A DNA stretch of 64,000 nt from Lycocorax pyrrhopterus obiensis. Its lineage: Eukaryota > Chordata > Aves > Passeriformes > Paradisaeidae. This document shows positions 1-11,866 of this stretch, piece after piece. The stretch is from the NCBI GenBank assembly GCA_014706295.1, contig JACSVZ010000002.1:55717660-55781659 (forward strand), written 5' to 3'. Under the pieces are notes generated by a model. That model made no database searches and was not told the origin of the DNA. It worked only from the letters and a program-made list of their open reading frames with translations. Positions within the stretch are counted from its first letter, which is position 1. Each line of letters begins with the position of its first letter. The position numbers were made by a program, and so were the translations under genes.

Positions 1-3000
1 CAGCATGTGAAGACAGAAATATTTGCTGATTGTATTCGATACAGCAATTTTTTTTTCCAGCAGCAGTTCATGCTGCTGCTGGTTGCCACATTTGACAGAA
101 AGATTGTACAGGAACATTTTGCACTTACAGCAAGATTTATTTTAGCCCTTTGTATTAGTCACCCTGCTTGTAGTCTCTTCATTTCAATGACTGTTACACA
201 CACACTGGCATACACATATTTTGGCACCATATTTAAAGGCATAGCTAGACTACTGGAGGAAATTATTCATTCCAGGGAATGTATTGTACAGGAATTTGTA
301 CGGAAAATTCTACAGATACTTTCTGACCTTCCTGCCTCTTTCACTTTAATTGATTTTTAAATGACTGTTCCAAAACATTTTTGCTTAGGCAGTTGAAGGT
401 GTTCCCTGCCCCACGCCCAGTGTAGAACACCTCTGTGGTATCAACTGAATCGTCTTTGCCTAGGAGCCTTGTCCCTTGCAGGAGAAACTAGTGCATCTGC
501 CAGGTCCAGGATGGCTGTGAGGAGAGGCGTACGCTGTGGTCCAACATGGCACAGTTGCCTTTAGATAGGGGCAGGGAGCAGGACTGCAGAGCAGCTCAGA
601 AAGAGTTCCTAATGTCAGCATGATGTACTGAAACTCTTTAAGCAAAGAGGAACTTTCCTCTCTTTCAAGTTTCCATTGTTGTACAGGAAAGGCTGCCCAG
701 CCATAAAATTAAGGTTTTTCCTGAGTTAAGACCTTAAAATAAATCTAAAAACCCCCCAGCATTTTTGCCATCTGAATCACTATACAAAAGCTGTGCCTTG
801 GTCAGAGCTCACAGCATTTCCAGTGTTTCGTAATCTTTTCATGCATTGCTGAGTGCATTCTTGAAGATGGAGCAAAACTTCGTAACATGGAAGAAAGTTT
901 TCTGTGACTTCCTAGTTGGGAACTTTAGGTGAAACCAGATTTGAACAATTTCTTTTACATTTTCTAGTTGTTTTGACCAAATCTTCTAGAAATGAAAGTG
1001 CTATGGTATTTGTATAAGCAGTGATTTTTTTTGAAAATTCTAGAGAGGATGTTCTTGGAAAATGCATTTTGAATGTAAAAAAATAGTTGTCTTTCAAGAA
1101 AGTCTAATAATATAAAAATCAAGGCCATTGAAACATGGGAAAAAACCACTGTGATCCATACATTAAATCAGGCCACAGCAACACAATGTTCTTGTCCAAT
1201 TGTGGCCTGCTCATGATTAGCTTCTAAATGAAAGTGAAATTTGTAAAATTACTTAGTTATTGAAATTTTACAACACTGCCCCCAAAAATATCATGGCCTC
1301 TCAAATGAGTGGCAGTTTGATTAATATTTTGGGTCAGCTGAAAGTGTTGCTACTTTGTGAACGGCCCATAGCTCCTGTTTTTTTGGCCGAATATGTGAAT
1401 TCCAATATTGAAAAAGATGGTGGATTTGCCTTTTGATAAAAGGAAATTTCAGATAAAGAAAGACATGAAATATAATGGATATGTAAATAACCTGTTATCA
1501 GAATGATGAAGAAAGCAGGAGGTTTGGCAGATACCAAGTCAGGAGTAATCATGTAGTAATTGGGAGTTTTGCTGAGGTATGGAAAAAACATATATAGTTG
1601 GTTTTTTTATAAGCTTCCGAACCAGAGAAGGAAGCTCCTCCTGTTGAAGGATACCGAATGAAAAGAAAGTCTACAATTTTTTAAATTTTTTTTTCCTTCT
1701 TTTTGAAGGAGTGAGTGTAGGAATTCACCATTTTTCCACTGGTGAAGCTTTTCCTGCCAAAAACAATGAAGAAGGAAATTCAGAAAATAACTGACTGGTT
1801 AATTTTTTAACACACAGTGCTGTTTCAAATCCTGACTCTTAGACTAGCCTTTCTCTTCTGTAACTAATACACAAGATTTGTGGTCTAAATGAAGGGAGCA
1901 AAAAACAAGGAAGATTTAAAAACAATGGTATCTGTGCATATAAACTCTAGCTGCCATCTGGTGAAAGAAGGGTTTTCCTCCCTGTTCATGTATCAGAGTG
2001 AAAATAAGCATCTTTTATTGGATTTCTCTCCTGGCTTTGAAACTACACCATTCCAGTCTTCTTCAAGGTACCAGATGGTATCAAAGTTATCAATAAACCA
2101 TTTCTTGGAGGAAACTCTGAGGATGTCATGGAAACAAAAGACATCTTCTGCTTAACTTAATGTATCTCCTCCACCCCCAAGAGGTTTTTTTAATGAGGAT
2201 GACCCATTTAATCTTCAATTGTCTACAGCAGATAAGCAAAATCATCCTCTTGAAAGTCCTACCTTCTCTCCACTGCCACTAAAGAGAATTTAGGTCTTAG
2301 ACACTTTTCTGATACATTCAAACGTCTGCTTTAGTGAAACATCCCACTGGAACTGTTTGAGCCCTCCAGGGAATGTACTTGCCTGCACAGTCTTCAGAGG
2401 TCCTCATCCTAATATCAACACAGCCCACAGGGAAAGCCCAGCAATTAGGTAAAGAACAAACATGGGCTTATTTGTGTTTAATACTGCATAGATAAGGCTG
2501 CAGAAGAGGATGTGCTATAGACAGATAGAACCTAGCTGAAGGAGCATCAAATGCCAAGTGATCTCAGGGGCTTTTTAAATAGAGACATACCCTGATAATT
2601 ATTTGTTGCCTTATATGTTGGTTAAGCATTTCACAGTTCATCGTAGGGAGACGAAGAGTACTTCTCAGTGACCCTTTCTTGGGTTTCATCTGCTAGAGGC
2701 CAATATATAAGGAGCACATGAATGTTAGTGGTAAGCTGCTTTTTGTGTAAGGTGGTGGTCATTCATTCATAGGCTTGACCCTTCTGTGGATCTCGCAGTT
2801 AAATCATACCAAATGGTCGGTGTTTCTTCTTACTGTGTACATGTGGCATATATAGGTCTGTCCAGGAAAGAATCCGCTGTCTTGTAAGTCAGGAACTTTA
2901 TATGTGAAGATCTTTGCTTTTGTCACTAAACTGGGTAGGAACCACTAGTTCTTGAGAGCAGTACTTCTGGGGATTGCTGCTAAGTATGTGCAAATTGGCT

Positions 3001-3030
3001 GCAGGGCCAAGACCAGGCCAATGTTGCAAG

Positions 3031-3123
3031 AATCATGCTTATCAAACCTGATTATTTAATTAAGCTGTATAATAAGTGCATCAGAAAAACGTCTAAAGGC
3101 GTTGCAATCAGGTTAGCATGATT
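3031..3123. repeat. imperfect inverted repeat (hairpin)
   Basis: The left arm at 3031-3053 and the right arm at 3106-3123 are near-complementary. The right arm lacks about five bases present in the left, and the loop is about 52 nt. The surroundings are AT-rich with homeodomain-like TAAT/ATTA cores. It may be an old hairpin repeat or a conserved non-coding element. The sequence alone does not decide. Confidence 0.55.
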
Positions 3124-5261
3124 TATGCCAAACATACATCTGGTGCATTCGCCTGTTGTCTAGAGGAGCAGAAGCCAGAGCTGTGGTGTACTCCTCCTCT
3201 AAGCTGATTTAATGCGTTAGCATCTCCACTTTATTTCTACTTGCCTCTCCTCATGGCCTTGTAAGGTTACTTAATGGATCTGTGGACTACTGGTTTTCCT
3301 TGCCATCATTGCTATTTTTAGTTGAAATCTTTCAAGAGTTGTGTGAAATGGGTTAATTTTTAAAATTATTTTCTGTTGTTTCAGTGGCTCTTAAATTTAT
3401 TACCAGAATAAACAGGACTGCTCTGATTCAAACGTATTTCATTATCTGTGAATATTAAACATTCTTGGCATATGGAGCAAGTAGTCAGATAACATATTTA
3501 CATAACTTATTTGTCTGCTGTTGAAAGTCTGACCTTGTCTGGAATTTCTTGTCAGTACCCTTTTTTTCTCAGTGTGACATGTTAGATTAACCCTGCCTGC
3601 CAATTCTTTGTTCACCAAAAAAAGGGTGAATCAGTATCTTTGAATCAGAATACATGTATACATGTTTTCCGTAATATTAGGATGAATGTGTTATGGTTAG
3701 CAACAAAGACAGACAAACACATCTGTTATTTATTTTTCAAGTTTGAAAACTTGAACCATTGATTAGTTATTCATACACAAATAAAACAGTTTAAAAAGAC
3801 ATACAGGGGAAAATATATAAAAATTCTCTGCCAGCGATTTCCAGACTACAGCCAAACTCCTTGTCCTTTGGAATCAGTATAGCCCAGGGATGATGAGATA
3901 GGCATCCATTACAGAGTTGAACAATGTTAAAAATTTTGTGAAGTGACTGGCCTGTGTTCGGACCTTGAGCATGTTTCCTGCAAGTAAAATTGCTGTTCCA
4001 AATATTTTGTGTTCCATGATATTTTCCCTGAACTTGCCCACACACTTTTTCTGAGGTCGGATGTGGGTTTGGTTTTATCACATGCACTCACGTCTGGATT
4101 CCACCTTCATACTTGCTTTGTATCAGCTTAGTTCTGCTGGCTTCCAGGCCCTCCTCCACAACTAGTGATGATTTAGCTCAAGAGGGGAATCCCAGACTTA
4201 CTGGAAGAGCCTGGAAACCTTAAGTTTTAATACCATAATGAATTCTTTTGCATTGGTGGAAATCTAGTGTTGCTAGTATAAGTAATGAGCTGAAGATACA
4301 CATTTGCTCACCCATTCATCTTGTAAAATGTCAGTCATTAAATACCTCAGCTTCTTACATACAGCAATGCAACAGGGAAATTGTACATAATGCTTTGTTG
4401 GAAGCAACAGCCAGTTTTCCTCCCATTTTTCTGTCTCTTCCAAGAGATTCCTATCACTTGCACATACTTAGCCCCATCTGCTAATATCCACTTCTTGTGC
4501 TTGGTCCTCAACTGTCCTGTCCAGCCCATTTTGAAATTGTATTTCATTTCCTTCTCCTAGGTTGACATCTTGTGCAGGATATAGGGCCCTGAAAAAATGG
4601 GAGGTCTTGCCTTTGATGCATGTTAATGGGTTGAGGTTAAATCTAGAAGGGGCCACTGGCTTTTAGTTCATCTGTGAAGTTTATGTTACAGGTAATGTGG
4701 CCTAAATGCTTAAACTGTTTGCTAAAAGTTTGCTAAACCCCAACAATTTCTGATAGGCCCCAAAGGCTTGCTAGAAATTGCCATGTTCTGAGAGTAGCTA
4801 CAGATGAGTAGAGATGATGTTGCAAGTACCCTGAAGGTGGGAAACACTGCTGATAGCAGAATGAGAATGTGCTGAGGCAGCAGGTGTATTATTTGTCCTG
4901 GGAACTCCAACCACTCCCAGATGACCTGGCTTCATTGGCAGCCCTTGGTCTCTGTGTTTCCTGGAAAACGTGTGGTGATTTTCCCCATTGCACTCGTACC
5001 TCCTTCTTGGAGTTGCAAACCAAGCCCAAGTATTCTCATAAATCCTTACACATGCAGGGAAAGTCAGAGATGATGATCCCTGTGTATGTAATAAATTCAA
5101 CATGCTATTCTCATACAGCCCTATTAAATATCCTGCAGGCTTTTTAGGATGTGATGTGTGTGGAGTGTACATGGTATGTTTTGCATACAACTGTTTCATT
5201 CTGAAATGTCCTCCTGCCACTTTTTCTCAAGAGTAGTGTAATCTTACATGATTAAAAACCA

Positions 5262-5306
5262 TTGCTATTTTATGGATTTGCCTCTGCTCAACCCATAAAA
5301 TAGCAA
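5262..5306. repeat. 14-bp perfect inverted repeat
   Basis: The arms TTGCTATTTTATGG (5262-5275) and CCATAAAATAGCAA (5293-5306) are exact reverse complements separated by 17 nt. It lies in intron and its function is unknown. Confidence 0.7.
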
Positions 5307-5617
5307 GAAAAAGTCAGTCAGATTCAAATACTCAGAATCCATTAAAGTCATCCTGCAGTAATTTCTTCCTTGTTGCAGACAGAGCATTTTAAAAGCATGA
5401 AGTAACATGCATGCTTTCTCCAGTGGTTATATCTTCTCTCTGAGAAATTTAGTGGTTTGTGCTGACAACAAAAAGTTGGCGGAGTAACCCATGGTAGTAC
5501 AGGCAGCCCTGTTTAAACATCTCTCAAGCATGTTTACAGGCTTTTCAAGGGGATAGCAACTTACAGTAAATTAACAAAGCTAGAGACTAACTTGTCTCTG
5601 AATGTGTGTGGCCATTT

Positions 5618-5660
5618 ATAGAACCATAAAATCAGAGAATGGTGTGGGTTGGAATGGGTA
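5618..5660 (-). mobile_element. CR1 LINE 3'-tail fragment
   Basis: A short stretch resembles the 3' terminus of CR1 in minus orientation: a degenerate AGAACCATAAAATCAGAGAATGG-like tail followed by GGGTTGGAA. Only the last few dozen bases of the element are present. Because of its short length the call is tentative. Confidence 0.45.
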
Positions 5661-5861
5661 GTATAGGCAGTATCAGGGATTTTCTGCTACTCTGCATGAT
5701 GATAGATTAGTAATATTATTAGCCTTTGCAGAGTTATGGTGACATGTAGAGGCCTGTTATGCAAGGTGCCATTTACAGTCTGTGTAGTACAAATGTTCTG
5801 GCTTGTATCTCTTTATGCATGTTACATGTATATGCACACATGTTGAATACAATAGGAGACT

Positions 5862-5920
5862 ACACACATATGTATATATATACATACACACACACACACA
5901 CATATATATGTATTTATATG
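5862..5920. repeat. (CA)n/(TA)n microsatellite
   Basis: An alternating purine-pyrimidine run, with an uninterrupted CA core at about 5884-5902 flanked by TATA/TATG repeats. Confidence 0.9.
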
Positions 5921-6129
5921 TTCGGGAGTGAGTAGTGATTTTCCGTCGCTTAGATTTTGGATGTCCAGTTAAAATTGTCTGAAAGGTGGTGATTTTCAAG
6001 TGCCACAGGTGTCTAAGTGAGGCACCTGACAGTAATGTGTTGTTATTGAGAAATGTTGAAGGCCATTCTGACATACAGTGGTGTTCAAGAATGCACGTGA
6101 GGTCTGAGTGCAGGCTTTGCTACTGCTTT

Positions 6130-6169
6130 AATCATTCTGATATTCCACAGTGAGAATATCAGAATGATT
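6130..6169. repeat. 16-bp perfect palindrome with 8-nt loop
   Basis: AATCATTCTGATATTC at 6130-6145 is the exact reverse complement of 6154-6169. The loop is CACAGTGA. This is a strong cruciform or hairpin former in intron. No terminator role is expected in a vertebrate intron. Confidence 0.85.
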
Positions 6170-9100
6170 TTTTTTTACCTTTCTTTACTCTGGGACTGAG
6201 CAGTTTGACAAAAGTGCCTTTGAAACTGAGGTAAAAACTAGAAAAAACATGATGTGTGTATTGATGTCAAGTGTTTTGCAGCCTAAGACAAGACATTGCT
6301 AGAGAATGGGAACATCCCTACTCATGGACACCATGGTAAAAAAAAAAACCATATTCAGTAAAAACCTCAGTGGGAAAATTTTACTTTTGTTCTTGATGTT
6401 GATTTGCCTCACGTGAAAGTTGAAGACATTCAAGATAGTCAAAGCATGCTTCATTCTAATAATGAAAATGACAAATAATAAATATATCAAGTTATAAAAT
6501 CTGCATGAAAAGATTTTATACAATGTTTGGATTTCCATCGGACAACTACCCCCTTACAATTTTTTCTGTTTAGAATTGAAATTCTGAAAATGTAATTTCT
6601 TTGCAAAAAATGTATTTTTTTTAATTAGAAAAGTTTTCCAGGAGTTGAAGTCTAGGACCAGTAGTTAGTAATGTTTACTTCTGTGTTACAAAAATTTTAC
6701 ATTGTCACCCCAAAAAAACTCGTGATATGTGTGGTAGTCTAGACTGTATGTGTTGACATAAACCGTTGTATATAGGGAAGACGAAAAAGTAAAAAGTAAT
6801 TTAAGATCTTTGAAATTAGGCATTTTTTTCTGCAATGTAAAGCTGTTCAGTGCAATCTGCTAGGTCAAACATTAATTTGTGGCAGCAGCACATTCAGGCC
6901 ACCGGACCAGACTCAGAGCAAGGTGGGAAAGTGTGTAATATGGACATAAGTGCTGAAGATGCTATGCAGTTAGCCTGGTTTACCTTTTTCTTTGGCCTAC
7001 TTTATGTGCTTACGTGGACTTTGTCTACCTCTGTCTGGGTACAGATTTTAGGTACACTTCCAGTACAGGAGATTTATCTGTATGCACCAGACCGGTGCAC
7101 CAGACTGAAAATTATTTTATTCAGGACTTTATAAGTAGCTTCTGGAAAACAGAATGAAACAACCTTCAGCAGAGACAGCTCCAACAAAGCTCCTTGGAAG
7201 TCTCTTCTTGGGAGGCTGCAGGGCTGCTTCTGCTTGGTACCTCTCTTGGGAAAGGTCTTTATTTCCCAATTTGTAGTCTTAATGTAGGATTCAAGACAGC
7301 CTCAGTTTTGTCCCGCTTGTTTCCTGTCCCAGTTGTTCATTTGTGTTAGGAGTTAGATGTTGGCATTTCTCTGTGGCTTCTGTATAGTTCTTGCACTGAC
7401 TACAAAGGCAGTGCACATCTCTTTGCACATCCTATAGACTGCTCAAAAAAAGTCCCTTCTTCTGTTTCTTTAAGATGTTGGACCCCAGATCCTGGGAAAA
7501 CCACTTTGGGGGTAGTCCTTTTCTGTTTATAGGCTGCTGAGAAATGGAAATTTTCTAAAAGCTCTGGTATGTCAGGTACCCTGAAACTCCAAGTCTGACA
7601 AAGAACCTGGCTTCCTACTCCATTTCAACGACTTGTACAGTTCTTGCATCTATAAATCATAAACATTTAGCCAGAAATTTCCTTGTCTGTGTACCACAAG
7701 GTGGCTGGGATAGCATCATGTTTGAACAACAAGAAACTCAAAATGAGGCTCACAATACAAATCATGATTTGTATTTCAGAGATGCAGTTCAGTCTCAGCA
7801 TAATGCAAACAGGAGTTTTATGCTAAGATTTTAACTAGTTGTCTTTCTGCAGCTGAATATTTCATCGAAAACAAAGTTTATTTAAAAGTTGCCATTGTTT
7901 ATTCTGGCTGGTTGACTGAACCCTTATGCATGTAAAAATTGAAAATAACAGATGATGTGAAATATAAGTGTCTAACAGTCATCCTAACAAAACAAACAAA
8001 CCCCAAACCCTAAAAAATATCCCACCAAACCAACTGTGGCCCATCTTTTGAAAAGGATGGATTTGCTTCTACCTTAGCATGATCCACCCATTTAGAACTT
8101 TTTTTGTTAATTTTTTCCCAGTTTTGTGGCTCTGTGGCTTCCAAGAGTGCTAAAAGAAACGGATTGCTGCTCAGCTGCCTGGCATCCTTTCCTGCCTGCT
8201 AGCTGTTAGCACACGCTGATTGATCACAGGGTATGCAGATGAGTGTAATCTAATTTCTGCCTGGTTGAATTCCCCCAAATTCTGCAGGCCAATAGCAGTG
8301 TCTGCCTTCTAGGAAGTAGCCTTGGCCTTTGGCTGCTAAAACAGGATATAGATGACCTGATGGTCTGTTCCAGAGCAGTGCAGGTAACACGAGGTGCTTA
8401 GTTTCTTGCATGTTTCCCTCCTAATATGGACTGAAACACTGAATTTAGTATCCACCTCATATAGGATTGCTGTGTGGCTGGCAGAGAGGAAAAGGTATTT
8501 CCAAATTCAGAGTTGGTCCTCTGAAGGTGCCTTTATCTGTTTCAGATAAAGTGTTTTAAAAACAATGCCAGTCTTCAGTTTAAGAAAAAATAATAAAGTA
8601 GAAAGGATCAGGTTTATGTTGCTTCATGCTAGACAATTCCTTTTATTCTTGTGAGATATTTCTGCATTGGCTCATTCTTACACTGTACTTTTACAGGATG
8701 TAAATATTTGGGGAGTATGCCAAAGACTTGTATAGTGCAAAAACTTGTACTGTCCTTCCTATATCTCTTGCATAAATCTAATGACATCTGTAATTTAAAC
8801 TTTCAGGAATAAAGAACAAGTACTTAATAGATCCTGACTTTTGACTGTTTTTAATTTAACATAAGCCTTCTAGTTGATATGGATCTAATTTCCATGTGAA
8901 AGATCAAAGAAGTAAATGTCTGCAGGCTTTGTGAATCTCTTACCTAAAATAAAAAATGAAAACTAATTTCAGGTGATCAGGACAAATCATAGTCTTAATC
9001 TTCAGTTGAGCCCCAAGGAGACTGTAAACTTTGGGTGTATCTGTTTGGAATGTAAAGACAGATTATGTTAAGTCAGGTTGTGAATACATACTTCAAAGAA

Positions 9101-9856
9101 TAGGTTATGAAGTATTTGTGGGTCAGTGAAGCAGAAAAGGTACATCTTTCAAAGAGACAGAGATATCACTTGTCTGGAAAACAGACAAGTTTATTTGAAA
9201 TCTAGATAGACGTTTGGGTTTTGCTTCTTTTTTCACAATACTTAACACAGATACAAACTGTGTATTGCTGAATCAGACTCAGAGTATGCAGTAATTTTGT
9301 ATCTGTAACAACTTTTTTCTCCCTCTTTCAAGGATTTATGATTTGAATAAGGTACAAGTTTTCAGTTTTTCATCCTGTCAGGGGATGTGAGGAGGTCAAC
9401 AACAGGATGTGTAAGAATGTCAATTGGTGATTTGTGAGAAAATCTCCCTCTCTCACTCTTACAGGTTTTAAGGATGGTAGCAGGAAGAATTTGCAGATAC
9501 TTCGTTGTCATAGTTTTTACTAAATTTTGGGAATTTTTTTTGGTAAATATTCATAAGCTGCAAAAAGTGAGAAGGCTTTTCTTGAGAAAGATTATCTTGA
9601 CTGAAACTCATTTTATCAGTTTGGTACTCTTCAAGTCCTACTTGCCCCAGTCATCCACTTTCTTGGACAAGTGAATAAGCTAATGACACAAAAAGGGGGT
9701 TTTGTACTATTTCTGCTAAAGGTAGAAGAACAGATTTAGTGCCTAGGCTTGTGCATTTACACAAAGATTTCATTTATCTCATTAGTTCTGATACAAACAG
9801 GGATGCAGCTGAGTTGGCCAAAATACCAAAAAAGGTAATACAAAGGGTAACACTAT

Positions 9857-10637
9857 TGTCTTAGTTTAAGACAATTTACGGGATGGGGTCTCCGAAATAA
9901 GTTACTTCCCCTTAGTTTTAACTTCTCCCCTTTCCACTAATAAGGAGAGACAAATACGAAGAGATACAAATGAAAAAAAAAAAAAAAACGGTTTACTGAA
10001 AGAAAACAGCAATAATCAAGAACTACAAAAGCAAACGGTTCAACGCCCATGCACAAATGCGGATGAGGTCCCCCTAATTGTCCCGGGGAACACCGACAAA
10101 AATGGTGGAGATTCCCGTCCCTGGGCCACGCAGCCGAGAGAGAGAATGAAGGAAACAACACAGCAAACAAGCCTCCGTTGTTCCAAAACTCCGTCCCTCC
10201 TCCTCCTCCCCCCCGCCAAACGAATAGCCAACGGGGAATATGGACAAAACAAAACCTGGAAAAACTGGTTCTGTCCAAAAGCAGTCAATGCTGCCGTGCT
10301 GCCCGCTCCACGCCGCCCACTAAGGGCTCTCCCTGGCGCGGCGCGGCTGCTGGCAGCGGCTGGAACTCGTGGAGTGGCTCTGACCTCCGGCGTGGTGACT
10401 GCGGGCAGCAGCGGGCAAGCCCGTCCCCTCCCCGGCAAATGGGATTTTGAAATGCTTGAGAGCCCGGAAAGAACGGAAGAGAGAGCTCCATGTCTCAGTC
10501 CCGTGTTTTTTAAAGGCACGAAGCACCCCTCCCCGTTTTGTGAACTGGACTAAAACAGAGGCTCTGCTTTCTGCTCCAAGTCTTAAAGAGACAATAAACA
10601 AACTTGTGCGGGTTGATGTGAGAACGATTTTGGGTCA
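9857..10637 (-). mobile_element. probable solo LTR (minus orientation)
   Basis: It begins TGTCTTAGTTTAAGACAA on the plus strand, the same terminal style as the LTRs at 23488, 33359 and 53095. It is more CpG- and GC-rich than its surroundings (10080-10540) and ends at GATTTTGGGTCA, which would read TGACCC as the LTR 5' end. A CTTAAAGAGACA motif near its right end is shared, in reverse, with the LTR at 17065, and both sets of outer edges look alike. I could not find a convincing TSD, so the right border is approximate. No internal retroviral sequence is attached, hence solo LTR. Confidence 0.6.
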
Positions 10638-11746
10638 GCCCTAATGCTATACTCCACCTACTATCTCTGTAACTAGGACAACTACTGACATAAAATACTA
10701 TGTCATAACATATATTTTGCTGAGGTTTTTCTCCTCTGTCTCCAGATATGTAGAACATAGACACCGACATGTGAGCTAGGTTAGACATATTCATAATCTA
10801 TCCATTCAAAGCATTTCCAGTGCATGATTCATCTGGTTTACTTCAGATAATTTCTTTAGGGTTATTTGACTCCCAAGGTGGTTATTTTTCTCTTTTGACT
10901 ATTAACGGGAGTCCAGACATGTAGCTCAGATTTAGGTGTATTTTACAGACAGACTAATTCAACCGTGTATAATTTTGTTTAGTTTGGAATAGTAATTGTG
11001 GTTTATAACTGTGCATGCAGGTTGGTCAGGACAAAGGAAGCTGCTCTTTCCATAGAAACCACAGGCCATGTGTTGTTCCTCAAGAGAATGAAAATATTTT
11101 CCACACAATATTTGCTTTTTTCACGAAGTCTGGCAGAAAAGTATTGGTAAGAAATGGCACCACTTATGGCACCACTTGAACATACAGCATATTTGACAAA
11201 ACATTTTGCATGGTTTGGCATGAAGATCTGAAGCAGGTAGTTCATTATAGAGCATATATATAACAATACTGATGATGTGCTGGGGGGGCATTTAGTGACT
11301 GTAATTGTCTCATTTTTAAAAGTAAATAGGAAGTTTCAGGAAGTGCAGTGGAAATGGGTTTAGCTGACATGGCAGCACACACTTGGTTACCAGAGCCTTT
11401 GCTCCCATGTTCTGTCAAAGGCATATGGGGGCAGTGAGTCACTGCACTGTACTTGGTGCCTGACCCACATAGAGGGCTGATGTGCAGCAGTGGTCCTGTT
11501 CCTTCCAGTCCTGAATGCTTGCCTGGCTCAGCAGCTCTGTAGAGGAGTGAAATTTACCTGGCTTGCTTTCATGCAGGCCTCTGTATCAAGCTGTCTTCAG
11601 GTCTTGACAGTTTCTATTTCAATGCAGGAGGGCTGTATTATAGCAGTTTACTGTATGACTTAGTTTTCTGGTATGTTTGCTGTCACACAATTTATCATTG
11701 AATTTTTACCTCCTTTGCCAAACAACTTTTTCCATATTTCCTGTAG

Positions 11747-11866
11747 GACTGTGAAAGACCAGGCAGATCTTGTTTAATTGTACGCTGCAACTTAAGCTCA
11801 CTACCTAAAGCAGAGTCCTGTGAGATAAATATCTACGTGCTGCTGAATACCGAGATACTCAAGAAG
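11747..11866 (+). CDS. ITGA9: integrin alpha-9, internal exon (membrane-proximal ectodomain)
   Basis: This 120-bp exon encodes 40 residues and is bounded by CTGTAG before and GTATGT after, phase 0 on both sides. The reading starts DCERPGRSC and ends LLNTEILKK. I recognise this as the calf-2 region of integrin alpha-9, C-terminal to the cleavage-independent ectodomain core. Alpha-9 pairs with beta-1 (ITGB1) at the cell surface and binds tenascin-C, osteopontin, VCAM-1 and ADAM family ligands (family knowledge). Three cysteines in the exon (C2, C9 and C14 of the translation) and a fourth further on fit the disulphide-bonded light-chain segment. The next exon continues in frame. No start codon is expected, because the upstream coding exons lie outside the window. 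Confidence 0.95.

Larger units (their letters stand above)
1..11746 (+). other. ITGA9: ITGA9 intron (3' part; 5' end outside window)
   Basis: This is the non-coding sequence upstream of the first visible ITGA9 exon. It is AT-rich, dense in stops in all frames, and ends in a pyrimidine-rich tract and TAG at 11741-11746. I found no exon with good splice borders in it. Its recognisable contents are hairpins at 3031-3123, 5262-5306 and 6130-6169, a CR1 tail scrap at 5618-5660, a CA/TA microsatellite at 5862-5920 and a GC-rich solo LTR at 9857-10637. The remaining sequence, including 1-3000, 6200-9850 and 10640-11740, shows nothing I recognise. A divergent short ITGA9 exon could still be hidden here. 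Confidence 0.7.

Noticed and set aside
9168..9190. 8-bp inverted repeat ACTTGTCT...AGACAAGT
   Set aside because: Short enough to be expected by chance in 64 kb.
10080..10540. GC/CpG-rich patch as a CpG-island promoter
   Set aside because: It lies within LTR-like borders and no first exon follows. The GC content is better explained by the LTR.
10040..10553. Overlapping long ORFs on both strands
   Set aside because: They are GC-driven open frames inside an LTR, with no recognisable protein.
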